Shown piece after piece: positions 9,062 through 18,173 of a stretch of DNA of 64,000 bases; position 1 is the first letter of the stretch, and each line of letters begins with the position of its first letter. Where the stretch lies: NCBI GenBank assembly GCA_000307935.1, contig AMWX01000001.1, positions 1 through 64,000 on the forward strand, given 5' to 3'. Both the position numbers and the translations under genes were made by a program. Origin of the DNA: SAR86 cluster bacterium SAR86E. Its GTDB lineage: Bacteria > Pseudomonadota > Gammaproteobacteria > Magnimaribacterales > D2472. The notes under the pieces are model-generated. The model did not search any database. It saw only the letters and a program-made list of their open reading frames with translations, and was not told the origin of the DNA.

Positions 9062-10690
9062 TTACGCAAGCTGCTCTTCTGCAAATACTTTAGCCCATTT
9101 GTAGTTAGCTTTACCATTTGGTGCCCTCTGAACCTCTGGCGCAAATATAATAGTTTTTGGGAGCTTATATCCGGCAAGACGATCTCTAGCATTGTTTATA
9201 AGACTAGCTTCACTAATTTCTTTATTATCAACGGTTGAAACAACGGCAACTATTTTTTGTCCAAATCTTTCGTCAGGTAGACCCACAACCAAGCAATCAA
9301 ACACATCTTTATCTTTCTTGAGAGCTTCTTCTACCTCTTCTGGATAGATTTTTTCGCCAGCAGAATTTATGCAGTTACTTCCTCTTCCCAGTAAAATAAT
9401 TGATCCATCTTTTTCTATTTTTGCATAGTCTCCGGGAAAGCTATATCTAGTTCCTTTATATTCTCTAAAAGTTTCAGCTGATTTTTTTTCATCTTTGTAA
9501 TATCCAATGGGGATCATTGAAATATCTCCGCTAATACCAAGTAAACCCATATCATCAGACCCTGGTACCACAAGATCACCATCATCCTTTAAAACTATCA
9601 TTCCAGGGTTTAAAGTAAACTTTGCTGTATCTGGTGTGCTTTCTCTTGTGCTAATCGATGCGCCCATACCACCTTCAGTTGAACCCATAGTATCCATCAA
9701 AGTCATGTCATGGTGTTCAAGCAAACCTGCTTTGACTTCTGCGCTCCACATTACACCGCTAGATGTAATTTGTTTTAGAGAGCCCAAGTCATAAGTTTGA
9801 CCCTCATCTTTCGCTTGATTTAAGGCATCTAACATTGGTCTAGCAAATGCGTCACCAACAATGATGATATTAGTAACATTGGCTCTAGAGCATTCAGTCC
9901 AAATTTTGTGAGGATCAAAACCCAGTCCTGGGATGGTCACCACTGTCCCGCCAAGATTATGAGGTAGAAAACAGCCAAGCCACATTCCAGTTCCATGCAT
10001 TAAAGGACATCCCACTAGATTTACAGGCAACTCATTTTTTTTGTGCAAATCTTTTACATATTCAGTGAGATTGTTCATGTCATCTGGCACTAAATAACCC
10101 ATCGCTTTTACAGTTTTAAACATGCCTGAGATAAATTCAGCTTGATTGTACATAACCCCCTTGGGCATACCAGTTGTTCCACCTGTATACAGCATGTATA
10201 CAATATCTTCAGGTCTATCCCATCGTTCCATAGGCTCGTTCTGATTCAAGATGTTGCTATAACTTAGACTTTCAGAAACCAATGAATCGGCCCCATCCTC
10301 TACTTCTATCCAGGCCTTTATGTTGGGTAAAGAATCTTTAATAAGATTAATTTGATCACCATAACAGGCTTGATAGAACAGAGCCTCACAATCTGAATTA
10401 TCTAATAAATAGAGCAACTCATCAGCTTTATACCTGTAATTAACATTTATGGGAGTGCCGCCAATTTTAAAAATAGCAAATTGGGCTTCAAGGTATTCAT
10501 TTGAATTATGAAGATATAGCCCTGCTTTAGAATGAGCTTTAAGTCCTGCTGTAGTTAACGTAGAAGCTAATTTTGCAGCCGTTAACTCATATTGCTTCCA
10601 TGTTTTCTGCTGATCACCGCAGATAATTGCAGTTTGATCAGGAATAATTTCAGAGATATTCTCCCAAATGCTTGCAAAATTTAAATTCAT
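9062..10690 (-). CDS. Acyl-CoA synthetase (AMP-forming, class I adenylate enzyme)
   Basis: Activates a carboxylic acid with ATP and CoA. The P-loop-like YTGGTTGMPKGV (about 167-178), the GSTEGG A5 region (about 335), GDYAKIEKDGS (A7, about 417) and the C-terminal hinge GRGSNCINSAGEKIYPEEVE (about 432-451) are all present; the lysine-bearing end (APNGKANYKW) completes the active site. The GSTEGGMG and RGSNCINSAGEKI forms resemble FadD17/FadD19-type synthetases of actinobacterial steroid side-chain degradation, which is a family impression only. It is followed closely by its flanking genes (4 nt and 22 nt), one operon. Confidence 0.92.
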   Translation of the reverse strand: MNLNFASIWENISEIIPDQTAIICGDQQKTWKQYELTAAKLASTLTTAGLKAHSKAGLYLHNSNEYLEAQFAIFKIGGTPINVNYRYKADELLYLLDNSDCEALFYQACYGDQINLIKDSLPNIKAWIEVEDGADSLVSESLSYSNILNQNEPMERWDRPEDIVYMLYTGGTTGMPKGVMYNQAEFISGMFKTVKAMGYLVPDDMNNLTEYVKDLHKKNELPVNLVGCPLMHGTGMWLGCFLPHNLGGTVVTIPGLGFDPHKIWTECSRANVTNIIIVGDAFARPMLDALNQAKDEGQTYDLGSLKQITSSGVMWSAEVKAGLLEHHDMTLMDTMGSTEGGMGASISTRESTPDTAKFTLNPGMIVLKDDGDLVVPGSDDMGLLGISGDISMIPIGYYKDEKKSAETFREYKGTRYSFPGDYAKIEKDGSIILLGRGSNCINSAGEKIYPEEVEEALKKDKDVFDCLVVGLPDERFGQKIVAVVSTVDNKEISEASLINNARDRLAGYKLPKTIIFAPEVQRAPNGKANYKWAKVFAEEQLA

Positions 10691-10693
10691 AAA

Positions 10694-12400
10694 TTAACCC
10701 CCTGTAGTTGTAATATGCTGGCCCACTCGTCTTCCAGAGAATATGCAATCAGCAATTGAAAGACCGGAAACATATATATTTGAACAAACTCCAACAGCAG
10801 TTCTTCCTGCCGCATAAAGTCCTTTAATTTCATTCCCCTTCAGATTTAATACCTCTCCCGAGCTTTCGTTTACCATTAAACCACCTAAGGTAAGGGTTGT
10901 TAGCGGAGCCAGTTTTGAATCAATTGAAATATCCATAATATAGAAAGGACCATGAAGTTCTTTTACGTCATTGGCTCCTTTTCCAAACCTGCATGGGCTC
11001 AAGTCTCGGGCAGATTGATTATAGTTTTCTATCTCTGCAATGAGGTTTGAGGAATTGATATCATATATTTTAGCAATTTCCTCAAGAGTATTTTTCTTTC
11101 TTGCATTAAAATACATGAGCATTCTTGCCATATCTCTTTGAAAGGGCAGAGCTTCCGCAGCTTGTTCTTTAGCTATCTGAAATAATTTTGCATCTAAAAT
11201 TAGATAGGCTTTACCTTGATTATGCTCACACATTGCATCTCCAAGCGTTGCACCATAAACCATTTCATTGCAAAACCTTTGCCCATTTTTGTTAACAACC
11301 ACACCATGAGCAAAGGCTAATGGTGGATTTAAAAATCTCCATGCTGTTACTCTATTCATATGATTTGTTTTTCCTCCAACGCTCTGACCAAGCCTGATGC
11401 CTGACCCCTGATCGTTTGACGTGCCTAGAGGCATCCCATCATAATATTTAGGAGCATACTCTTTGACCATCTCTCGATTAAAGATAAAGCCTCCTGTTGA
11501 TAGGCAAACTCCCTTTTTAGCTCTAATGTATTTTACTTCTCGGAAGTTCTTTTCAATCTTTTGGGCCCTTGAGATATAAAACCCTCCTAAAATTTGTAGA
11601 AACTTTGAGCCAGGATATGAAGGTGGAAGCAGCATTTGAAATAGCTCCCCTTTATTAATTAGTTTTTTATGTTTCTCAGCAAGTTTTCCAGAGGGCAACA
11701 TTAAAACTTTGATGCCTACGACTTTTCCTTCAGCTGTCATTAGCAAAGACCTTGCTTCTGTTTGAGGGTAAAGCTTTAAACCTTTCGAAATAGCAGATTT
11801 TTTAAGAGGGTAAAAAATTGTTCCACCAACACCAATTGGACGAAAAGGACCTTCTTCAAAGCCCCTGTGGCCTCTTGGTGCTGGAATTGCATTTTCCATA
11901 TAACTTGGCACCAATGAATTATCTGAATGATAAAGAAAATAACCTGCACCTGGATAGCTAGTTTTTATCTCATAATAGGATGGATCAAATTGAACGCCAT
12001 TATCCATAAGCCACTGAGTATTTTCAGGTGATGTATCACAAAATCTCTTTAATGTTTCCTTTGAAACAATATCACCCGTTTCTTGGATGAGATAATTAAA
12101 CATGTTTTCTGGGGAATCCTCTACGCCTGCTGCATTCTGAATGGGAGTACCACCTCCTGCATAAAAAACTCCGCCACTTTTTGCTGTCGCACCTCCACCA
12201 GATGTTTTATCAATAGCTATGACGCTTAAATGATTATCAAGGGCTTCATTGGCTGCTGCAACGCCAGCTCCACCCAAGCCAGCAACCACTAGATCAGCTT
12301 CATCATCCCAAGAAAATAAATTAGGATCATTAATAATTTGTGGCGACTCAACCTCAGATAGCCAAAGGTCGTTATTGGGATTAATTTCAGTTTCCAGCAT
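10694..12400 (-). CDS. FAD-dependent dehydrogenase, 3-ketosteroid delta-1-dehydrogenase / fumarate-reductase-like
   Basis: Flavoprotein of the succinate dehydrogenase/fumarate reductase and KstD superfamily. The FAD-binding Rossmann motif is VVAGLGGAGVAAA (about 36-48) with the downstream GGGATAKSGG substrate-domain entry. The C-terminus has TLGGLMV and the FAD-closing GLYAAGR...YVSGLSIADC-x-FSGR region. The overall plan (568 aa) fits KstD-type 3-ketosteroid dehydrogenases and related ring desaturases. No heme-binding CxxCH is present, so it is not a flavocytochrome c. It overlaps the upstream SDR gene by 14 nt. KstD activity itself is not provable here. Confidence 0.82.
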   Translation of the reverse strand: MLETEINPNNDLWLSEVESPQIINDPNLFSWDDEADLVVAGLGGAGVAAANEALDNHLSVIAIDKTSGGGATAKSGGVFYAGGGTPIQNAAGVEDSPENMFNYLIQETGDIVSKETLKRFCDTSPENTQWLMDNGVQFDPSYYEIKTSYPGAGYFLYHSDNSLVPSYMENAIPAPRGHRGFEEGPFRPIGVGGTIFYPLKKSAISKGLKLYPQTEARSLLMTAEGKVVGIKVLMLPSGKLAEKHKKLINKGELFQMLLPPSYPGSKFLQILGGFYISRAQKIEKNFREVKYIRAKKGVCLSTGGFIFNREMVKEYAPKYYDGMPLGTSNDQGSGIRLGQSVGGKTNHMNRVTAWRFLNPPLAFAHGVVVNKNGQRFCNEMVYGATLGDAMCEHNQGKAYLILDAKLFQIAKEQAAEALPFQRDMARMLMYFNARKKNTLEEIAKIYDINSSNLIAEIENYNQSARDLSPCRFGKGANDVKELHGPFYIMDISIDSKLAPLTTLTLGGLMVNESSGEVLNLKGNEIKGLYAAGRTAVGVCSNIYVSGLSIADCIFSGRRVGQHITTTGG

Positions 12401-13154
12401 TTAAATCTGCCGTTTTTCCGCCATCTACTACTAAGCTTGAGCCTGTAATGAATGAGGCATCCGAGCTTAATAAAAAAATAATTGGTTGAGCGAGTTCATT
12501 TGGCTCAGCAATCCTTTTTAAAGGAATTGAATCTATGGTCGCTTGCATCATTGCTTCGTCAGGAATTGCTCTTTCAGTAGCCGGGGTTAATACTGCGCCA
12601 GGAATAACGCAGTTAACTCTAACAAAGGGAGCTGCTTCAATCGCTGAAGCTCTGCTAAAGTTAATAAGTCCAGCTTTAGCAGCTCCATATGCAGACATAT
12701 AAGCGACCCCCTTCAAACCAACAACAGAGGCAATATTAACTATTGACCCTTTCTTTGCTTCTTTCATTAAAGGCAACACTGTTTTAGTAGTTAGAAAAAC
12801 AGCATCCAAATTGGCTTTAAAATTAGTTTTCCATGCAGCGAGATCCATATCAACAATCCTGCCAGTATGAATGGATGGAGCATTATTCACCAACCCATCA
12901 ATTCTCCCAAATTTTCTATGAACTTCCTCAAGCGAGCTTACAATTTCAGACTCGTTACTTACATCTAAATTATGAGATAAAACTTTATTTGAAACTTTTT
13001 TTAATTCGTTTTCTGCAGCATCTAATTTCGCTTTATCTCGCCCAGTAATTACAACTGTTGCTCCATTTTTTAAGGACTCTTGAGCAGTAGTAAAGCCTAT
13101 ACCTGCACTAGCTCCAGTTATATAGATAACCTCATCATTAAATTTCTTTTCCAT
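12387..13154 (-). CDS. Short-chain dehydrogenase/reductase
   Basis: Classical SDR of 255 aa: TGASAGIG (about 14-21), NNAP (about 90), NIASVVG with the catalytic Ser, and YGAAKAG (Tyr/Lys). The second beta strand ends VVITGRD, whose Arg suggests NADP(H). The C-terminal SSLVVDGGKTADLNAG is typical of FabG-like members. First gene of the four-gene minus operon (SDR, flavoprotein, acyl-CoA synthetase, SDR). The role is probably carbonyl/hydroxyl interconversion on the same substrate that the flavoprotein desaturates; this is inference. Confidence 0.9.
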   Translation of the reverse strand: MEKKFNDEVIYITGASAGIGFTTAQESLKNGATVVITGRDKAKLDAAENELKKVSNKVLSHNLDVSNESEIVSSLEEVHRKFGRIDGLVNNAPSIHTGRIVDMDLAAWKTNFKANLDAVFLTTKTVLPLMKEAKKGSIVNIASVVGLKGVAYMSAYGAAKAGLINFSRASAIEAAPFVRVNCVIPGAVLTPATERAIPDEAMMQATIDSIPLKRIAEPNELAQPIIFLLSSDASFITGSSLVVDGGKTADLNAGN

Positions 13155-13174
13155 GCTCCCCCAATGAAAAAATT

Positions 13175-15664
13175 TTATATTTCTATTTTAAATCCGAGCG
13201 ATAAGTACCAATAGTCATCCATGTTTTTCATGTGATATGGATCTGATTTGTATCCAAGAGCAACCCCATATCCGAGTTGTTTATAGGATGAACCATACTC
13301 AACCTTGGTATTAATCTCTCTGCCGCTAGGTTTTAGATTAAGATTAAGAGAATTAAATAAGACTTCTTTTTCTTTTGTTCTGTAATACGGAACATCGATA
13401 GCAATATTTCCTGATTCAATTCTAATTGGCTGGTTAACTGTAAAGGTAATTTGATCATTTAATCCAAAGATTGATTGTCTAAAAAAGCCTATGCCAAATG
13501 AAGAAGATCGCAATTTTGTAATGGATTGAATCATTCCACTGCCATTAAGTGAATCTTCAGCCTGCCCTAAGTACATAGAGCTAAAAAATTTACCACCAAA
13601 AATTCTTGCGCTTCCAGTCAAGCCAATAAATCTAGTTAGTTGGTTATCTGATCCGTTCAGCGCACCCGAGCCACTAAGACCGTTACTTGAATCATTTTCT
13701 TTAAGAAGACCCATTTGCAAGGACGGAAGAGCTCTTTTAGGCTGCAGCTCAATTAGGGCAACAGTGCTTGAGTTCCTTTCACCAAAGATTTCATTTGATT
13801 GAAATTTATTTCGGCCGTTTGAAAGAGCAAATGCCATGTCAAAACTACTATTCAATTCTTTTATTGAACCAAAGGATGTTCCTGACGCAGTAAAATTTAA
13901 CCAGGGATTATTAAACTTAGGGCGAAGTTGATTTTTGTTTCTTAGCTCATGATCTTGAAAAATACCCAATGTCCAAGCAGCATTTATACCTTGGCTCATA
14001 AAAGTATTTTTATCATGGTTAAAATAGGCAAAATATTCTTTGTTTTCAGTCTTGGTTTTTAGTAAATGATCAGGAACAACTAATTCATTGCTGTGATTGC
14101 TGAAATTTGCAAAGCCGACTTCAAAAAATGTGTCATTAGTAGTATGAGTTTGTGATGAGAGAGCAAGCATTTCATCAAACCCATGCAGGTTACGCACTTG
14201 ATTTCTGTAGTCTGAAACAAGCCCGTTTAGTGAGTGCCTGAAGGGTGCATGCAACTCATCGAAGAATATAACTGTCTGATTGCCAATGCTCCTTGAAAGA
14301 GCATCTCCAAAGGCAGGATTTGTTAAATTAATGGTTGTTGATTCTGCAGATGTCATTGGGCCATATAAGTTCTGGCTTAACATAGCACTCATCTGACCAA
14401 CGGGTGCTGTGGCTGCATCTAAATCCATCAAGCCCTGGCCATATATATCTTTATCTGCGTAGACCCCATCTTTGTTAGCAGTGGCAAAAAGCCTAGATAC
14501 AATTTCGGTATTACCCAATTGGCCTTCAAAATGACCTGCAATAACTGCAAGACCTCCTGAAACAAACGGAGCAGCGAAGGAGGTGCCACCAGCTGCAGCG
14601 TAGCAAGAATTATCTACGATGCAGTCATTGTAGTCAGGGTCATTTACATCATTTGTGTAGATCCCTGCATCTTCTGCAGATGTTGGATAGGCAACATTAA
14701 CGCTCCCTCCAGGCGCTGCTATACAGTAGTCTTGAGCAACTCCGCACCTGCTAGAAAAATCACTGATTTCTCCATCATCGTCAATAGAAACCACTGCGAT
14801 TGAGTGACCTTGAATTTCCGGGATGAAGTGAGCCATACCTGGTAATAATTCAGGACTGGAATAATCTACACCTTGATCCGCATACCCGCCTGCATTTCCG
14901 GCAGCCCAAACATAAATAGTTTTGTCTGCATCGGCTGTTCCCACTTGAGACATTTCAGCAATGGTTAGAGGAAAAGCATTCCTTACTTGAGTTTCGGTAT
15001 AGTCAATGATATTTCCTGAAAACCCATAGCTGTTATTCACAATGTCAACATCATAAAAATTATAAAAGTTGAAGAGTTGACTAAAGAAACTATCAATGCC
15101 GGTGAAATCCTGTTCAGGAGTAACATTTCCATCTCCATCAGTTCCTCCAAGATCAACAGGATCATAATCATCATCAGGTTCGGCTAGTTGAATGGCAACA
15201 AATAATACATCTGCATCAAATGCAACTCCATGCATTGGCGATTTTGCAGATTTATCTAAACCACCAGCTGCGATAGAAGTCACCATTGTCCCATGTCTCT
15301 TTTGGCGGGTATTTGGCTTGTAGTTATCGTATTCAAGATCACTGTTTGGAGAAAGCCTAGTTTCTTCAATTTCTAAATGAGTTGGGTCAAGACCAGAGTC
15401 AGTTATGCCAATGGTAATGCCTGAACCAGTGGCTCCTCTTGCATGAGCACCGGATGAGTTAATCAACTCTAAACCCCAATGACTTCGGTACTCATAGTAA
15501 CTCTCGAAGTCAGCTTTAAGTTCCTGAAAGGAAGGCTCTGCAGGGGGAGTTGGAGGAGTTGGATCAACAGACACTGTGGGTGTTGGTGAAGAGCCTCCAC
15601 CACCACCACCTCCACATGCTCCAATTAAAAATAATATAACTATTAAAGTTCTGTTTTTAAGCAT
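13175..15664 (-). CDS. Surface lipoprotein subtilase with C-terminal barrel-like domain (autotransporter-type)
   Basis: An S8 serine protease likely displayed on the cell surface. A lipobox ending at Cys17 is followed by a run of eight glycines and a Pro/Thr linker. The catalytic triad is visible: D89 (GITDSGLD), H124 (RHGTMV), S361 (GGTSFAAP), with oxyanion Asn in AAGNAGG (about 256). Beyond about residue 420 the sequence becomes a long beta-rich stretch ending in aromatic-alternating strands and LSLGFKIEI, as in NalP/SphB1-type autotransporter lipoprotein proteases. Paired Cys near 306/313 and 347/353 suggest disulfides. Barrel assignment is by pattern only. Confidence 0.85.
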   Translation of the reverse strand: MLKNRTLIVILFLIGACGGGGGGGSSPTPTVSVDPTPPTPPAEPSFQELKADFESYYEYRSHWGLELINSSGAHARGATGSGITIGITDSGLDPTHLEIEETRLSPNSDLEYDNYKPNTRQKRHGTMVTSIAAGGLDKSAKSPMHGVAFDADVLFVAIQLAEPDDDYDPVDLGGTDGDGNVTPEQDFTGIDSFFSQLFNFYNFYDVDIVNNSYGFSGNIIDYTETQVRNAFPLTIAEMSQVGTADADKTIYVWAAGNAGGYADQGVDYSSPELLPGMAHFIPEIQGHSIAVVSIDDDGEISDFSSRCGVAQDYCIAAPGGSVNVAYPTSAEDAGIYTNDVNDPDYNDCIVDNSCYAAAGGTSFAAPFVSGGLAVIAGHFEGQLGNTEIVSRLFATANKDGVYADKDIYGQGLMDLDAATAPVGQMSAMLSQNLYGPMTSAESTTINLTNPAFGDALSRSIGNQTVIFFDELHAPFRHSLNGLVSDYRNQVRNLHGFDEMLALSSQTHTTNDTFFEVGFANFSNHSNELVVPDHLLKTKTENKEYFAYFNHDKNTFMSQGINAAWTLGIFQDHELRNKNQLRPKFNNPWLNFTASGTSFGSIKELNSSFDMAFALSNGRNKFQSNEIFGERNSSTVALIELQPKRALPSLQMGLLKENDSSNGLSGSGALNGSDNQLTRFIGLTGSARIFGGKFFSSMYLGQAEDSLNGSGMIQSITKLRSSSFGIGFFRQSIFGLNDQITFTVNQPIRIESGNIAIDVPYYRTKEKEVLFNSLNLNLKPSGREINTKVEYGSSYKQLGYGVALGYKSDPYHMKNMDDYWYLSLGFKIEI

Positions 15665-15703
15665 AATGGTTTAGGATTATTTAAGTTTTTTTAAGATATC
15701 ATT

Positions 15704-17419
15704 ATGACAGATAAATACAATCAAATCCTAGAGTCCTTGACTGCTCCTGATCAGGTTTTTGCCTATGCAGAAGAACAGCATTTATCGGGAGTAACATACA
15801 GAGAGTTTATTAACGCACCTCACACACTGGCAGCTTTTTTTGAGTTTGGATTAATGTTTCCTGAGTGGGAATTCATTGTTTTTCAAGATGAAAGATACTC
15901 ATATCAAGATATTCACACTAAAGCAGCACAAATGTCTAATGCTCTTAAGGAAGCAGGCATTCAAAAAGGTGATCGAGTGGCGATATGCATGGCGAACAAT
16001 CCTGAATACATAATTTCTTTTATGGCCATTACCTCAATGGGCGCAGTATGCGTGCTATTAAATTCATGGTGGGTTCCAGATGAGGTTAGCTATGGCTTAG
16101 ATAATTCTCAAGCTAAAATTTTAATTGCTGATCAAAAAAGACTGAGAGGCTTAGAAAGGTTTACTGATCTCAAAAAAATAATTGTTAGACCTGAAAATAA
16201 TCAGGATGAGTTTGAGGACTTTAATAGTTTTATTAACCTTCATGCAAAATCATTTTCCGAGGACACTTTAGACAGGCATGACAACGCTACTATTTTTTAT
16301 ACCTCTGGATCAACAGGCTATCCAAAAGGAGTCCTTTCTACTCATAGAAATATTTTAGCCACTCTTTTTAGCTGGGCTCTAGTCACCACGCTTAAGAGAG
16401 AGGTGGAAGCTGGTGAAGGTGAAAAACCAGCAGATAGCGATGCTGCTCCTGCAAATCAATCTGCAATCTTGCATTGCGTGCCTTTATTTCATGTTACAGG
16501 CAGTCACTCAGGTTTTTTAATGAGTATTATTGCTGGTAGAAAAATGGTCATGATGCCTAAATGGGATGCTGGTGCTGCATTAAAATTAATTCAAGATGAA
16601 AAAATTGGGGCAATAACTGGTGTTCCAACCCAAACCTGGGATTTGCTCACGCATCCAGATAAAGATAAATATGATCTTTCAACTTTTAAAGAGCTCAGTG
16701 GTGGCGGAGCTCCAAGACCTCCTGAGCATGTTAAAAAGCTTAAAGATGGCTTCAAAGATAGCGAACCATCAATCGGTTATGGTCTTACAGAAACGAACGC
16801 TGCTGGAACATTAAATTTAGGAAAAGATTATCTGTTGCATCCTGGTAGCTGTGGTCGAGCAATTCCCCCGGTTACTGATGTTGCAATAATTGATAAAAAT
16901 TGGAACTTTCTAGTCGAACCAAAAGAAGTCGGTGAAATTGTTATCAAGAGCCCAGCAAATATGGTTGGTTATTGGAATAATGAAAAAGCCACAAAAGAAG
17001 TATTCAATGACGATGGTTGGTTTAAATCAGGAGATCTTGGGTATATAGATGATGGCTTTGTTTACATTGTAGATAGAGTCAAAGATATGGTAATTAGGGG
17101 TGGAGAGAATATTTCCTGTATTGAGGTTGAAACTGCAATTTATAAGCATCCATCTATTAAAGAAGCAGCTGTTTTTGGAATTCCAGAAGAAAGACTCGGA
17201 GAAAATCTTTGTGTTTCTATCTGCCTGAAACCTGGTTCAAGCCTGAGGGAAGATGAGTTAAAGGAGTTTCTTGAGGACAAGCTAGCATCATTCAAAATAC
17301 CATCACTAGTTACAATTTCACATGAGGAGCTCCCGAGAGTTGCCTCAGGTAAATTTTCAAAAAATGAATTGCGTGACATCTTTGTTTCAAATATGAAAAA
17401 TGCAAGTAAAGATTCTTAA
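15704..17419 (+). CDS. Acyl-CoA synthetase (AMP-forming)
   Basis: A second class I adenylate-forming ligase, 571 aa. It has YTSGSTGYPKGV (about 203-214), GYGLTETNAAG (A5, about 357), GDLGYIDDGF (A7, about 446), the hinge DRVKDMVIRGGENI (about 458-471) and a catalytic Lys in VASGKFSKNE. It reads like the FadD/long- or medium-chain acyl-CoA synthetase group. It stands alone on the plus strand, divergent from the surface protease with 39 nt between, so a compact divergent promoter is expected. Chain length or ring preference is not evident. Confidence 0.92.
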   Translation: MTDKYNQILESLTAPDQVFAYAEEQHLSGVTYREFINAPHTLAAFFEFGLMFPEWEFIVFQDERYSYQDIHTKAAQMSNALKEAGIQKGDRVAICMANNPEYIISFMAITSMGAVCVLLNSWWVPDEVSYGLDNSQAKILIADQKRLRGLERFTDLKKIIVRPENNQDEFEDFNSFINLHAKSFSEDTLDRHDNATIFYTSGSTGYPKGVLSTHRNILATLFSWALVTTLKREVEAGEGEKPADSDAAPANQSAILHCVPLFHVTGSHSGFLMSIIAGRKMVMMPKWDAGAALKLIQDEKIGAITGVPTQTWDLLTHPDKDKYDLSTFKELSGGGAPRPPEHVKKLKDGFKDSEPSIGYGLTETNAAGTLNLGKDYLLHPGSCGRAIPPVTDVAIIDKNWNFLVEPKEVGEIVIKSPANMVGYWNNEKATKEVFNDDGWFKSGDLGYIDDGFVYIVDRVKDMVIRGGENISCIEVETAIYKHPSIKEAAVFGIPEERLGENLCVSICLKPGSSLREDELKEFLEDKLASFKIPSLVTISHEELPRVASGKFSKNELRDIFVSNMKNASKDS

Positions 17420-17471
17420 TCTTGCATTACTAAGACTTTATAAACTGAGAATAATTCATTAAAGTCTGTAT

Positions 17472-18167
17472 ATGTCAGCAACAATTCTAATAATTGAAGA
17501 CGAACCAGATATTCGCAAAACCATTGAATACAATTTAAAAAAAGAGTCTTACAAAGTTTTGCAATCAGCATCAATTGCTGATGGTGAGAATCTAATCAAT
17601 CAACACAAGATCGATGCAATAATACTTGACCTGATGTTACCTGACGGTTCAGGCTTAACACTGTGTAGAGATATTAAGTCAGAACCTAAGACCAAAAACA
17701 TTCCTGTTATTATCTTAACCGCTAAGACCGAGGAAGTTGATCGTGTAGTAGGTTTTGAGTTGGGAGCAGATGATTACGTTACAAAACCCTTTAGCGTAAG
17801 AGAGTTGATTCTGCGAGTTAAGGCAATTTTAAAAAGAGGCGATAAAGGTGTCACTAGCGACCAATCTGATACCTGCTCATTTGGAAGTCTTGATTTAAAT
17901 ATAGAGGCTCATCAAATCTTTGTAAATGGTAATGAGGTTCCGTTAACTGCTCTTGAGTTTAAACTGTTAAAGCACTTAGCTGATCGTCGAGGTAGAGTTC
18001 AGACCCGCGACCAGCTGCTTGAAGATGTTTGGGGCTATAGTTCTCAGGTTACAACAAGAACAGTTGATACTCATATTAAACGATTGCGAGAAAAGCTTGG
18101 TGAAGTTGGAAACTATATTCAAACTATTCGTGGTGTTGGTTATAGATTTTCTAGAAACCCTGACTAG
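17472..18167 (+). CDS. phoB: Phosphate regulon response regulator PhoB
   Basis: OmpR/PhoB-class regulator, 231 aa. The receiver domain has the acidic pocket (IEDEPD), phospho-acceptor D53 (ILDLMLPDG), LTAK and K105 (TKPFSVREL). The C-terminal winged helix keeps ALEFKLLKHL, SRDQLLEDVWG-like (RDQLLEDVWG) and the VDTHIKRLREKLG recognition helix with GVGYRF hairpin. High similarity to PhoB and the adjacent PhoR-type kinase support the name; PHO-box-like repeats at 32.4-32.6 kb give it nearby targets. No clear Pho box was found in front of phoB itself. Confidence 0.93.
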   Translation: MSATILIIEDEPDIRKTIEYNLKKESYKVLQSASIADGENLINQHKIDAIILDLMLPDGSGLTLCRDIKSEPKTKNIPVIILTAKTEEVDRVVGFELGADDYVTKPFSVRELILRVKAILKRGDKGVTSDQSDTCSFGSLDLNIEAHQIFVNGNEVPLTALEFKLLKHLADRRGRVQTRDQLLEDVWGYSSQVTTRTVDTHIKRLREKLGEVGNYIQTIRGVGYRFSRNPD

Positions 18168-18173
18168 CTAAAC

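Noticed and set aside
17411-17425. AAGATT-CTT-AATCTT hairpin at the end of the acyl-CoA synthetase gene
   Set aside because: Only 6 A/T-rich pairs with a 3-nt loop and no T-tract; too weak to call a terminator.
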